A stretch of DNA of 9,827 nucleotides from Desulfobacterales bacterium (GCA_030689795.1 JAUYEO010000332.1:1-9827), one strand, 5' to 3'. Shown: positions 1 to 6,462, counted from the stretch's first letter. Made by a program: numbers and translations. Notes: generated from the letters alone by a model not told the origin.

Positions 1-22
1 TTGAATCCTGATTGTATAAAAC

Positions 23-135
23 TCCATAAAAAGTCGTTCTCACACAAAGATCACGGAGGACACAAAGAAAAATCTGAATGTTTAATAGGTCTTTCTTCGT
101 GACTTTGTGCCTTCGTGGCGAAAAATTGACTTACG
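23..135. repeat. Intergenic hairpin repeat with CACRAAG arms
   Basis: Imperfect inverted repeat between the window edge and the hypothetical gene. The left arm (about 41-71) and the right arm (about 90-120) are each made of about three tandem CAC(G/A)AAG-like units in opposite orientation, around an AT-rich loop. The outer border at 23-35 reads CCATAAAAAGTCG, and a degenerate GACTTACGA follows the right arm. The same architecture recurs at 9171-9307, so this is a dispersed element rather than a unique terminator. It lies just past the stop of the minus-strand gene at 148 and could fold in that transcript's 3' end, but no clean T-tract follows the stem. Confidence 0.7.
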
Positions 136-147
136 ATACAGTCACCA

Positions 148-516
148 TTATTTCATGTGAATATTCCTCATCTCCGAACCCGGCACTATGATACGGGAGG
201 CTTCCTGCCGCCTCATTTCATTTGCCCTTTCAACAAGCTTTTCCACAGCCTCATTTACCGCTGCCGGAAATTTTTCCATCGCCTCCTTGAGAGTTTGGGC
301 CTCTATTTCACACTGTATGGGTATAAGCCCTGCCTGCGTCATAAGCTGGGTCTGGGCCATGAAAAATATCTTTCGCTTTTTATCAGGCAAACCATCAGGC
401 ATGACCGGCGTAAGCCTCCTTATCGAGCCTGCCTTCAAATCGGTAAAAGATTCTTCAAGATAAAGATTATCCTGATCCATCCTGACATCAATTTTAATGC
501 TCTGTTCGTTGCTCAT
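148..516 (-). CDS. Small conserved hypothetical protein (122 aa)
   Basis: Function not recognised. The ATG at 516 is supported by a strong Shine-Dalgarno AAAGGAG (524-530) with a 7-nt spacer. The product is soluble: no signal peptide, membrane segment or cysteine cluster, and one Cys (C69). Residues 1-35 are charged and look beta-rich (IKIDVRMD). Residues 45-72 include a hydrophobic stretch (FFMAQTQLMTQAGLIPIQ). Residues 73-105 are a likely amphipathic helix rich in Glu, Lys and Ala, followed by a short SRIIVPG strand. I have an impression of similar small 'cytoplasmic protein' entries in Desulfobacterota, but cannot verify it. It is divergent from the CoA-disulfide reductase-like gene, with a 285-bp gap between the starts. 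The plus-strand frames over this region are shadows; the good RBS favours the minus strand. Confidence 0.8.
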   Translation of the reverse strand: MSNEQSIKIDVRMDQDNLYLEESFTDLKAGSIRRLTPVMPDGLPDKKRKIFFMAQTQLMTQAGLIPIQCEIEAQTLKEAMEKFPAAVNEAVEKLVERANEMRRQEASRIIVPGSEMRNIHMK

Positions 517-643
517 TTATAATCTCCTTTATCGACGGCTTCGTGATAATTCCATCATTATTAATTTATTTTCTGTTCTCTATATCCAAGCAGCACAAAT
601 AATACAAACCGTTTCTGGTCTGATGCCAAAAAAAGCGCATTTC

Positions 644-672
644 TTGACATGGAAAGCGGTTCATCATATTTA
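644..672 (+). promoter_or_regulatory. Possible sigma-70 promoter for the CoA-disulfide reductase-like gene
   Basis: A perfect TTGACA at 644-649 is followed after 17 bp by TATTTA (667-672), a weak -10 matching only three of six consensus positions; CATATT at 665-670 is an alternative with a short spacer. Transcription would start near 680 and leave a leader of about 120 nt containing the palindrome at 731-780. The rest of the 517-801 gap shows only the RBS of the minus-strand gene and a GACGGCTTCGTGATAA fragment (534-549) related to the repeat border seen elsewhere. Confidence 0.4.
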
Positions 673-730
673 AACACCGGAATCTTTTCATATGAACCGA
701 AACAGCGAGCGAATTAAAAACAGACACTAT

Positions 731-780
731 TCCCTACGGTCGAAGATTTCCCGCAGCTTGCTGCGGGGAGCTTCAATCGT
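731..780. repeat. REP-like palindrome in the leader of the reductase gene
   Basis: Contains CCCGCAGCTTGCTGCGGG (750-767), a perfect inverted repeat (7-bp stem with a CTTG loop), flanked by GAAG (742-745) and CTTC (771-774), which can extend the stem over a small internal loop. The compact GC hairpin with conserved-looking flanks resembles REP-type dispersed palindromes. I recall similar sequences in other delta-proteobacterial genomes, but this cannot be checked here. It ends about 20 nt before the start codon, with no T-tract, so it is not a normal terminator. It could affect stability or translation of the leader. Confidence 0.65.
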
Positions 781-788
781 CAACAATT

Positions 789-794
789 GGAGGG
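789..794 (+). promoter_or_regulatory. Ribosome binding site fixing the start at 802
   Basis: GGAGGG lies 7 nt before the ATG at 802. A longer reading from TTG at 787 would overlap this Shine-Dalgarno and add only MEGYA before the natural Met, so 802 is the better start. Confidence 0.85.
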
Positions 795-801
795 TTATGC
801 C

Positions 802-2490
802 ATGGCAGACAAAAAAAGACTCCTTATAGTAGGCGGTGTTGCGGGCGGCGCATCCTGCGCGGCAAGGGCACGGAGACTTTCTGAAGAGGCCGAAATCGTG
901 TTATTTGAACGAGGCCCTTATGTTTCGTTCGCAAATTGCGGACTTCCTTACTATATAGGAAATGTAATTACCAGCGAAGACGACCTCATTGTTGCATCCC
1001 CGGAACTTTTTCTTGAGTGGTTCGAAGTTGATGTACGAAATCAGAGCAATGTTCTTTCGGTCAACAGAGAAAAGAAGGAAATTGAGGTAAATGATCTCAG
1101 GACAGGCAAGATTTACAGGGAAAAATATGATGCCCTTCTTCTTTCCCCTGGATCAGCGCCTTTAAAGCCGAAACTGGAAGGAATCGATCTTCCGGGAATA
1201 TTCACACTTCGCAATATCCCCGATACCAGGGAAATCATTAAATGGATTAAAGAAAAAAAAGTTAAAAGGGCGGCTATTGTCGGCGGAGGATTTATCGGAC
1301 TTGAAATGACGGAAAACTTAAGAAGGCTCGGCATTCATGTCACCATAATTGAAATGCAGCAGCACGTCATGCCTGCCATAGACCCTGAAATAGCAGGATT
1401 CATACATAAACATCTTGAGGCAAACGGAGTATCCCTAATCCTCGGTTCCGCTGTCTCCGGATTCAGCAAAGAAAACGACGACTCAATATCCGTAAGGCTT
1501 CAATCGGAAAACGCGGTTCCGGCCGACATGGTTATACTCTCAATAGGCGTTCGGCCTGAAATTCAGCTTGCAAAAGATGCGGGACTCTCCATAGGCGATC
1601 TTGGAGGGATAGTCGTTGACGAATTCATGCGTACAAGCGACGAAAACATCTGGGCTGTCGGCGATGCCGTCGAAGTAAAAGATTTCTTAACAAATAGTCA
1701 AAGCCTTATTCCCCTCGCAGGACCGGCAAACAGGCAGGGCCGGATTGCAGCGGAATCCATATTCGGAACGTCCGATAAAATAAAATCATTCAGAGGCATA
1801 CAGGCTACCGCCGTTTGCGGTATAATGGGCATGACGATAGCTTCAACCGGTCTTACGGAAAAGGCCATAAAAAGACATGCGAAAAACGGCGTTCACATAC
1901 CATATGAAAAAATATATCTCCATCCGGATCATCATGCCATCTACTATCCGGACGCAAAAACCATAACCATGAAGCTCATATTCTCCCGAAATGACGGGCG
2001 GGTTCTCGGCGCACAGGCTGTAGGCCTTGAAGGAGTTGAAAAGAGAATCGATGTCATTGCGGCAACCATCCAAAAAAACGGAACTGTCTTTGACCTTGAA
2101 GAAGCCGAACTCTGCTATGCTCCCCAGTACGGTTCCGCAAAAGATCCGGTAAACATGGCAGGGATGATAGCGGCAAACGTTCTTAAGGGTTATTCTTTTA
2201 TAAAGCACTGGGAAGAGCTTCCCGGTTCGGACCCTTATATAATAGATGTGCGGGACCCAGCCGAATTTGTGCGGGGACATCTTAACAGCGCAGTCAATAT
2301 TCCTTTAAACAGCATAAGATTCCGGCTTGATGAAATTCCTGAAAACCGGGATATCTGGCTCTACTGTCTTGTGGGTAAAAGGTCTTATTTTGCTTCAAGA
2401 ATATTAAGACAAAAGGGCTTTAACGCATGGAACGTTTCAGGAGGATATGTAATGTACAAAGCGGTGAAGAAATTTATGAATCTGCCATAG
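802..2490 (+). CDS. CoA-disulfide / persulfide reductase with C-terminal rhodanese domain
   Basis: Cytoplasmic FAD- and NAD(P)H-dependent pyridine nucleotide-disulfide oxidoreductase of the CoADR-RHD / Npsr type (562 aa). The FAD-binding Rossmann motif GGVAGGASCAARARR is at residues 11-25. The single redox Cys46 lies in SFANCGLPYY; this family uses one cysteine paired with CoA rather than a CxxxxC disulfide. The NAD(P)H motif IVGGGFIGLEM is at 159-169 and the second FAD motif WAVGDAVE at 284-291. The dimerisation domain covers about 325-455 with the conserved stretch ELCYAPQYGSAKDP. A rhodanese domain (about 467-562) carries the active-site loop CLVGKRS with Cys522. Known relatives reduce CoA disulfide, CoA persulfide or polysulfide with NADH, with the rhodanese Cys handling sulfane sulfur, so a role in sulfur or redox metabolism is likely. 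The preferred substrate cannot be decided. No signal peptide. It converges on the CDF gene with 5 bp between stops and has no visible shared terminator. Confidence 0.93.
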   Translation: MADKKRLLIVGGVAGGASCAARARRLSEEAEIVLFERGPYVSFANCGLPYYIGNVITSEDDLIVASPELFLEWFEVDVRNQSNVLSVNREKKEIEVNDLRTGKIYREKYDALLLSPGSAPLKPKLEGIDLPGIFTLRNIPDTREIIKWIKEKKVKRAAIVGGGFIGLEMTENLRRLGIHVTIIEMQQHVMPAIDPEIAGFIHKHLEANGVSLILGSAVSGFSKENDDSISVRLQSENAVPADMVILSIGVRPEIQLAKDAGLSIGDLGGIVVDEFMRTSDENIWAVGDAVEVKDFLTNSQSLIPLAGPANRQGRIAAESIFGTSDKIKSFRGIQATAVCGIMGMTIASTGLTEKAIKRHAKNGVHIPYEKIYLHPDHHAIYYPDAKTITMKLIFSRNDGRVLGAQAVGLEGVEKRIDVIAATIQKNGTVFDLEEAELCYAPQYGSAKDPVNMAGMIAANVLKGYSFIKHWEELPGSDPYIIDVRDPAEFVRGHLNSAVNIPLNSIRFRLDEIPENRDIWLYCLVGKRSYFASRILRQKGFNAWNVSGGYVMYKAVKKFMNLP

Positions 2491-2495
2491 ATTTT

Positions 2496-3404
2496 TCATT
2501 TCCGGCAGCGGTCCAGTTCCATGTCATGTCCTGAAACCGGATCTTCCAAGGGCTCCAGGTGTGTGAATACTGTGACATAAGAAATCGCACCGCGGATTTC
2601 AGCTTCCAGTTCCTCGAGCAACTCATGGCCCTGCTGCACTGTCCATGCCCCGGGGACAAGCACATGGACCGATACAAAGCAGCGGGCTCCGGATTGCCTT
2701 GTCCGCAGCGCGTGAAACTGGATCCCCCTGCTCTTATATTTATCCAGAACCGTTGTTACTTCTTTGCATTCATTCTCCGGCAGAGCGGAATCCATGAGAC
2801 CAAGCACCGAATTCCTTACCAGACTGAAGCCTGTCCATACAATATAGCAGGCAACGCAAAGCGCTATAACCGGGTCGAGGAATTGCCGGCCTGTCAGAGC
2901 TACTGCGGCCACCCCGCCTATCACGCCTATTGAAGTCCAGACATCGGTCATAAGGTGTTGTGCATCCGCTTCAAGGGTAACGGATTTGTTTTTCTTCCCG
3001 GCGGAAAGCAGGGTGCGGGCAACCATAAAATTTATCAGAGTTGCTGCGGCAGATACAGCCAAACCGGCGCAGGCCTGTTCAATCGGCCTTGGATTGATGA
3101 GTCTGTTAACCGCCGCAAACCCGATGCCGGCTGCCGCGATGAGAATCAGTACACCTTCCGCGCCGCATGCAAAATATTCAGCCTTGTCATGTCCGAAAAG
3201 GTGATCCTCATCAGGCGGACGGGCAGCTATTGTCAGCATGGCCAGCGCTATGCAGGCTCCCAGAAGATTAACCAGTGATTCAGCCGCATCCGAGAGCAGT
3301 CCGACCGACCCGGTAAGCAGATATGCAATACTTTTCAATGCTATTGTGGCAATTGCCGCTGCTATCGAAATCCATGCATAGTATGTGAGGGATGAACGTT
3401 CCAT
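2496..3404 (-). CDS. Cation diffusion facilitator (CDF) family metal transporter
   Basis: Inner-membrane divalent metal/proton antiporter, 302 aa, the usual CDF length. About six membrane segments fall within residues 8-205. TM2 carries GLLSDAAESLVN (D39, S43), TM5 carries AQHLMTDVWTS with the HxxxD pair H150/D154, and the loop FGHDKAEYFA (70-79) is a CDF hallmark. The C-terminal cytoplasmic domain (about 206-302) has the pattern HALRTRQSG...VSVHVLVPG...H, typical of the metal-sensing ferredoxin-like fold. H150/D154 and D39 are the likely transport-site ligands. Position 43, an Asp in the YiiP-type DxxxD motif, is Ser here, so the metal (Zn, Fe, Mn or other) is open. The ATG at 3404 has no strong Shine-Dalgarno; it lies 23 nt past the stop of the YhcH-type gene, which suggests co-transcription and perhaps coupling. 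Base composition is fairly GC-rich (55% in 3061-3120). Confidence 0.93.
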   Translation of the reverse strand: MERSSLTYYAWISIAAAIATIALKSIAYLLTGSVGLLSDAAESLVNLLGACIALAMLTIAARPPDEDHLFGHDKAEYFACGAEGVLILIAAAGIGFAAVNRLINPRPIEQACAGLAVSAAATLINFMVARTLLSAGKKNKSVTLEADAQHLMTDVWTSIGVIGGVAAVALTGRQFLDPVIALCVACYIVWTGFSLVRNSVLGLMDSALPENECKEVTTVLDKYKSRGIQFHALRTRQSGARCFVSVHVLVPGAWTVQQGHELLEELEAEIRGAISYVTVFTHLEPLEDPVSGHDMELDRCRK

Positions 3405-3427
3405 ATTCTGATTTGACCATACGGAAT

Positions 3428-3892
3428 CTATGACGTCAAGCTCAAAATCGGGACTTTGAAAACCACTTTTTTGACTTTTTCCGTCAGATCGCCGTATTTA
3501 ATCTGGGGCATGTGTCCGTCGCGGGGAAAAAATATTGCAAACCGGTTCGGGGCCATTTTTATAAAACTTACTTCACCTGAAAGTTTCTGTAAATCCTTGC
3601 CCGGATCATAAAGATATTCTTTGCATTCCAGAATATTACATATACCTATTCTTTCTCTGCCTTCCAGTAGAATTTGTATGTCAATGTATTTTCTATGGCA
3701 CTCTATGAAACCTTCTGAAATTTCTTTTGTATTATATTCGCTGATTAAGACAAAAGCGCCCTGATTATTGACTTCATATTTTCCTTCAGCCATTGATGCC
3801 GGATTATTCTCTTTCATAAATGCATGAACGCTTTTGAAATGAGGATGAAGACACAAATAATCACCGAAATTGCCGAGTGAATCATAAATCAT
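3428..3892 (-). CDS. YhcH/YjgK/YiaL (EbgC) family protein
   Basis: Single cupin-like domain protein of the DUF386 family, 154 aa, a full-length match to the usual size of about 150 aa. Diagnostic motifs are ECHRKYIDIQILLEGRERIG (64-83, with E64 and H66), FAIFFPRDGHMPQI (118-131, with H127) and the terminal KKVVFKV. These His/Glu residues form the metal site in relatives. Family members accompany sugar catabolism: EbgC is the small subunit of evolved beta-galactosidase, and YhcH is linked to sialic acid use; anomerase-type activity has been proposed. The substrate is unknown here. The ATG at 3892 follows an AAGGAG Shine-Dalgarno about 11 nt upstream. Its composition (33% GC in 3661-3720) is poorer than both the CDF gene below and the dehydrogenase above, so the run may be mosaic. 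It starts 20 nt after the HNH stop. Confidence 0.9.
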   Translation of the reverse strand: MIYDSLGNFGDYLCLHPHFKSVHAFMKENNPASMAEGKYEVNNQGAFVLISEYNTKEISEGFIECHRKYIDIQILLEGRERIGICNILECKEYLYDPGKDLQKLSGEVSFIKMAPNRFAIFFPRDGHMPQIKYGDLTEKVKKVVFKVPILSLTS

Positions 3893-3912
3893 GATTTTGT
3901 TTTCTCCTTCAG

Positions 3913-4296
3913 CTATTTTTTATTCTTCAGCAAGGCGGCGAGGCATTCAAACGGCCTGTCGCCGGAAATCGCGGTCTTGTTTCCGCCCGGTGTTTCAGCG
4001 CCGTACCATTCCGCGTCAAGATGCCGGGAATGTTCATTATCGTGGCAATACAGGCAAAGCAGTTCCCAGTTGCCGCCGTCAGGGGGGTTGTTGTCGTGGT
4101 TATGATCCCTGTGGTGAACCGTCAGGTCTTTAAGCTTTTTGCCTGAAAATTCGCGCCCGCACTTTCCGCATACATGCGGAAAGAGTTTCAGCGCCCGCTC
4201 CCGGTAAGTCTTTTCCCGGAGCTCCCGGTTGCGCCGGACCTCATCAATTATCTGTTGCTGCCTTCCTGTTTCAACTTTTTTCCCGTCTTGTGACAT
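3913..4296 (-). CDS. yajD: YajD-type HNH nuclease family protein
   Basis: Small zinc-containing HNH-fold protein of about 127 aa that closely follows the E. coli YajD pattern. From the ATG at 4296 (an in-frame ATG at 4305 would add MLY), the order is YRERALKLFPHVCGKCGREF with the first CxxC, then LTVHHRDHNHDNNPPDGGNW with the paired His and Asn of the HNH core, then ELLCLYCHDNEHS with the second CxxC and its trailing His residues. Two CxxC pairs bind structural zinc, and the His pair would hold the catalytic metal. A nuclease role is expected from the fold, but the cellular role of YajD is not established. The start at 4296 is preferred because AGGA sits 8 nt upstream. Its upstream region lies in the end of the repeat at 4311. 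It leads the HNH-YhcH-CDF run. Confidence 0.88.
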   Translation of the reverse strand: MSQDGKKVETGRQQQIIDEVRRNRELREKTYRERALKLFPHVCGKCGREFSGKKLKDLTVHHRDHNHDNNPPDGGNWELLCLYCHDNEHSRHLDAEWYGAETPGGNKTAISGDRPFECLAALLKNKK

Positions 4297-4310
4297 GTAC
4301 AGCATCCTAA

Positions 4311-4431
4311 CCCCGATAAACGGGACTTTTTTCAGTACCCCCTTGAGGGGTATAAGTGCGTTAACGAAATTATTTTCTGCCGCTCTTTTCAGTACCCCCT
4401 TGAGGGGTAGAAAAGCACGGAAAATAATTTC
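4311..4431. repeat. Composite repeat, copy 1 (two TACCCCCTTGAGGGGTA hairpins)
   Basis: Begins with CCCGATAAACGGGACT (4312-4327; CCCG/CGGG hairpin). Two copies of CTTTTCAGTACCCCCTTGAG followed by GGGTA then occur at about 4326-4352 and 4385-4409. Each holds TACCCC-CTTGA-GGGGTA, a 6-bp stem with a 5-nt loop. The second copy is nested in a larger palindrome: GAAATTATTTTC (4366-4377) pairs perfectly with GAAAATAATTTC (4420-4431), and TTTTC (4386-4390) with GAAAA. The unit sits between the dehydrogenase stop (4456) and the HNH start, and is shared with copy 2 at 6373-6462. It could stabilise or end the dehydrogenase mRNA, but lacks a T-tract on the minus strand. Confidence 0.85.
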
Positions 4432-4455
4432 TAACTTACTAAAATCAACTTTAGA

Positions 4456-5481
4456 TTATCTCTGTGGTTCAATAATTACTTTTAGAGATTCCCCCGCCCC
4501 GGCGACAAGCCGAAAACCAAGCCCGGTCTCTTTTAGACTCAGCCTGTGCGTAATCAACTCTCTTACTGGCACGCGACCGGCACGGATGATTTCCATCGCC
4601 ACGATGGTATCGGAAGGACTGCTGCCGTAGGAAGGCATCAATTTTATCTCATTGCGCCAGAAGTCATTAACCGGTACAGGGATATCGACGCCCGGCTCTG
4701 TGGGGGCAAAAAAGAGAACGGTACCACCGCGATCCACCGATTGCAGCGCCTGAGAGAAGGAAGATGGGGATCCATTGCAGATGATGACAAGATCGGCGAG
4801 CCGATTATCATTGAGCCGGCGGAAGATACCAGGGACATCTTCCCGGGCATGGATTGCCGCATCCGCCCCGAATTGCCTCGCCATTTTCAGGCGGTATTCG
4901 CTGATGTCTGTCGTGATTATCCGCCCCGCGCCAAGGGTGCGTGCAAGTAACAGGTGGAGCATCCCGGAGATACCGCTGCCGAGGATAAGGACCGCCTGCC
5001 CCGGTTGAATACCCGCGACCCTCTGTCCGCGAATAACACAGGCCAGTGGTTCGATGAACGTACCATCATCGAAAGAAACCCCATCAGGCAGGAGAAAGAC
5101 CCCCCGGTCAACATTCAGTTCGGGAACCCGCACATACTCAGCAAAACCACCGGGGTCATAATTTGTGGTGTGTAAAGTTTCACAGGCGGTGTGATAACTT
5201 CTCAGGCAGTAATAACAGGTATTGCAGGGAATATGGTGGGAGACGAAGACCCTGTCACCAACTTTATAACGCTTCACATCTTTTCCTGTCTCTGTGATTT
5301 CTCCTGCAATTTCATGCCCGAGAACGAGGGGGGCCTTTTTGATGCGGTACCACTCCATGACATCACTGCCACAGATACCGCTGGTTATTACCTTTACCAG
5401 TATCTCGCCAGGGCCGATCCGCGGTGTCGGCATCTCCTCCAGGCGAACGTCCCTGTTGTTGTAATACATTGCTACACGCAT
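4456..5481 (-). CDS. Zinc-dependent medium-chain alcohol/polyol dehydrogenase
   Basis: Cytoplasmic NAD(P)-dependent dehydrogenase of the sorbitol/threonine dehydrogenase branch (341 aa from the ATG at 5481). Catalytic-zinc ligands are Cys37 (SGICGSD), His56-Glu57 (LGHEIAGE) and Glu144 (FIEPLACV). The structural zinc lobe has Cys86, Cys89, Cys92 and Cys100 (CNTCYYCLRSYHTAC). The Rossmann motif is LILGSGISG (165-173), and the acidic Asp192 at the end of the second strand (ITTDIS) favours NAD over NADP. The substrate, a polyol or other secondary alcohol, cannot be assigned. It lies downstream of the LsrF-like gene and probably shares its transcript. The frame is open upstream to an ATG at 5538 (360 aa), but that extension is unlike the family and crosses a repeat fragment; the family N-terminus matches MRVAMYYNNRDV. 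No strong Shine-Dalgarno precedes 5481. GC is high (58% in 4801-4860). Confidence 0.9.
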   Translation of the reverse strand: MRVAMYYNNRDVRLEEMPTPRIGPGEILVKVITSGICGSDVMEWYRIKKAPLVLGHEIAGEITETGKDVKRYKVGDRVFVSHHIPCNTCYYCLRSYHTACETLHTTNYDPGGFAEYVRVPELNVDRGVFLLPDGVSFDDGTFIEPLACVIRGQRVAGIQPGQAVLILGSGISGMLHLLLARTLGAGRIITTDISEYRLKMARQFGADAAIHAREDVPGIFRRLNDNRLADLVIICNGSPSSFSQALQSVDRGGTVLFFAPTEPGVDIPVPVNDFWRNEIKLMPSYGSSPSDTIVAMEIIRAGRVPVRELITHRLSLKETGLGFRLVAGAGESLKVIIEPQR

Positions 5482-5493
5482 CTTGGTCTGTCC

Positions 5494-5509
5494 AGTCCGT
5501 TTATCGGGG
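5494..5509 (-). repeat. Inverted fragment of the composite repeat at the aldolase-dehydrogenase junction
   Basis: The plus strand reads AGTCCGTTTATCGGGG; its reverse complement CCCCGATAAACGGACT matches the first hairpin of the composite repeats at 4312 and 6374 with one base missing. It lacks the TACCCCCTTGAGGGGTA part. It lies 13 nt upstream of the dehydrogenase start, in the region read through by the longer alternative frame. Confidence 0.6.
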
Positions 5510-5560
5510 TCAGATGATAGCATACTGCCCGCGCGCATTTTACCATTTTAAGGTTCTCTC

Positions 5561-6352
5561 TTATTCATCGTCCTTAAGACTATTGAAGAGATCATTGGCC
5601 TCTTCCGGAGTGCAATTTTCGTGAATAACAGACCGCAGGGACCTGATCATGGCTACAGGATTTGGGTTTTGCCAGATATTCCTCCCGAGATTTATACCCA
5701 CGGCGCCTTTTTGCATCCCATCATAAACAAACTCAAATACCTCGAGTTCTGTTTCACATTTGGGACCGCCTGCCATAACCACCGGAACGGGACAACCATT
5801 TGTAACCCGGTCAAAGTCTTCGCACCAGTAAGTTTTTACTACCCGCGCCCCTAATTCAGCGGCGATACGACAGCATAGGGCAAGGTACCTGGCGTTTCGC
5901 TTTTCCAGTTCTTTGCCCACAGCCGTGACAGCCATCACAGGGATACTGTAATCCTCACACATATTGACGAGATCTGCAAGATTTGTCAGTGATTCATGCT
6001 CGTAATCGCTGCCTACAAAGATGGACATACCGACAGCCGCTGCATTGAGACGGATGATCTCTTCTATGGAAGTGGTGATGGACTCATTTGCCAGATCCTT
6101 ACCGATTACGCTGGCGCCCCCGGATACCCGGAGGATAACAGGCTTAGTATTTGCGGGGTCCACCGCGGAACGCAAAACGCCTCTCGTGACAAAGAGTGCA
6201 TCGCAGTAAGGAAGAAGCGGTTTGATGGTTTCCCCGGGCCTCTCCAGACAGGTTGTGGGACCTTGAAAATAGCCGTGGTCTATGGGCAGGAAAAAGCAAT
6301 GGCCGTCTGTTTGAAAAAGCTGTGATAAACGGTTTTTCATTCCCCAGTTCAT
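5561..6352 (-). CDS. LsrF-like class I aldolase/thiolase
   Basis: Cytoplasmic TIM-barrel protein (263 aa) of the DeoC/LsrF class I aldolase group. Hallmarks matching E. coli LsrF are WGMKNRLSQLF (3-13), FLPIDHGYFQGPTTCLER (21-38), TRGVLRSAV, GSDYEHES (114-121), the Schiff-base Lys173 in VVKTYWCEDFDR, and the phosphate-binding end GCPVPVVMAGG plus GAVGINLGRNIWQNPNPVAM. LsrF cleaves the phosphorylated AI-2 derivative 3-hydroxy-5-phosphonooxypentane-2,4-dione by thiolysis, transferring acetyl to CoA. No lsrACDBGK/R genes are present here; the partner is a zinc dehydrogenase 79 nt downstream (22 nt to its longest open frame), so another phosphorylated keto substrate is possible. The start at 6352 is fixed by AAGGAG 9 nt upstream. 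The frame stays open 44 codons further, but only through the repeat at 6373-6462, giving a meaningless PLKGVLKK-like duplication. GC is high (58% in 6121-6180). Confidence 0.87.
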   Translation of the reverse strand: MNWGMKNRLSQLFQTDGHCFFLPIDHGYFQGPTTCLERPGETIKPLLPYCDALFVTRGVLRSAVDPANTKPVILRVSGGASVIGKDLANESITTSIEEIIRLNAAAVGMSIFVGSDYEHESLTNLADLVNMCEDYSIPVMAVTAVGKELEKRNARYLALCCRIAAELGARVVKTYWCEDFDRVTNGCPVPVVMAGGPKCETELEVFEFVYDGMQKGAVGINLGRNIWQNPNPVAMIRSLRSVIHENCTPEEANDLFNSLKDDE

Positions 6353-6361
6353 ATTAGATAT

Positions 6362-6367
6362 CTCCTT
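6362..6367 (-). promoter_or_regulatory. Ribosome binding site fixing the LsrF-like start
   Basis: On the minus strand AAGGAG is followed by the 9-nt spacer ATATCTAAT and the ATG at 6352. It separates the true N-terminus from the 44-codon upstream open frame, which is encoded by repeat sequence. Confidence 0.85.
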
Positions 6368-6372
6368 CGGAA

Positions 6373-6462
6373 TCCCGATAAACGGGACTCTTTTCAGTAC
6401 CCCCTTGAGGGGTGCTTTTTTCAGTACCCCCTTGAGGGGTATAAGTAGTTGCTTGAAATTAT
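6373..6462. repeat. Composite repeat, copy 2
   Basis: CCCGATAAACGGGACT (6374-6389) is identical to copy 1 (4312-4327). It is followed by two TTTTCAGTACCCCCTTGAGG-type units (6391-6413 and about 6416-6440) and then TATAAGT, eight variable bases and GAAATTATT (6455-6463), as in copy 1 at 4351-4374. Same orientation as copy 1, so the two are direct repeats flanking the LsrF-like/dehydrogenase pair. In copy 2 the hairpins are only two bases apart and the long GAAATTATTTTC palindrome is missing. It fills most of the 150-bp gap between NAD kinase and the LsrF-like gene. Confidence 0.85.

Noticed and set aside
787..801. TTG start at 787 for the reductase gene
   Set aside because: It overlaps the GGAGGG Shine-Dalgarno, and the ATG at 802 has ideal spacing.
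1843..2280. 145-codon minus-strand open frame inside the reductase gene
   Set aside because: Antisense to an intact, motif-rich coding region; composition looks like a shadow frame.
2482..2508. Bidirectional terminator between the convergent reductase and CDF genes
   Set aside because: Only a 5-bp CTGCC/GGCAG pairing with a long loop inside the coding ends; no convincing stem with T-tract.
2559..3278. Plus-strand open frames across the CDF gene
   Set aside because: Antisense shadows of a well-supported transporter gene; no recognisable protein features.
3913..4305. HNH gene as a homing endonuclease of an intron or mobile element
   Set aside because: Residue pattern and length follow the chromosomal YajD family, and no interrupted gene or intron structure is visible.
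4326..4409. Repeated TACCCCCTTGAGGGGTA units as a CRISPR array
   Set aside because: Only two units per site, palindromic themselves, with irregular spacing (two bases in copy 2, about 30 in copy 1) and no cas genes.
5482..5538. N-terminal extension of the dehydrogenase to the ATG at 5538
   Set aside because: The 19 extra residues do not fit the family N-terminus and cross a repeat fragment; kept only as an alternative.
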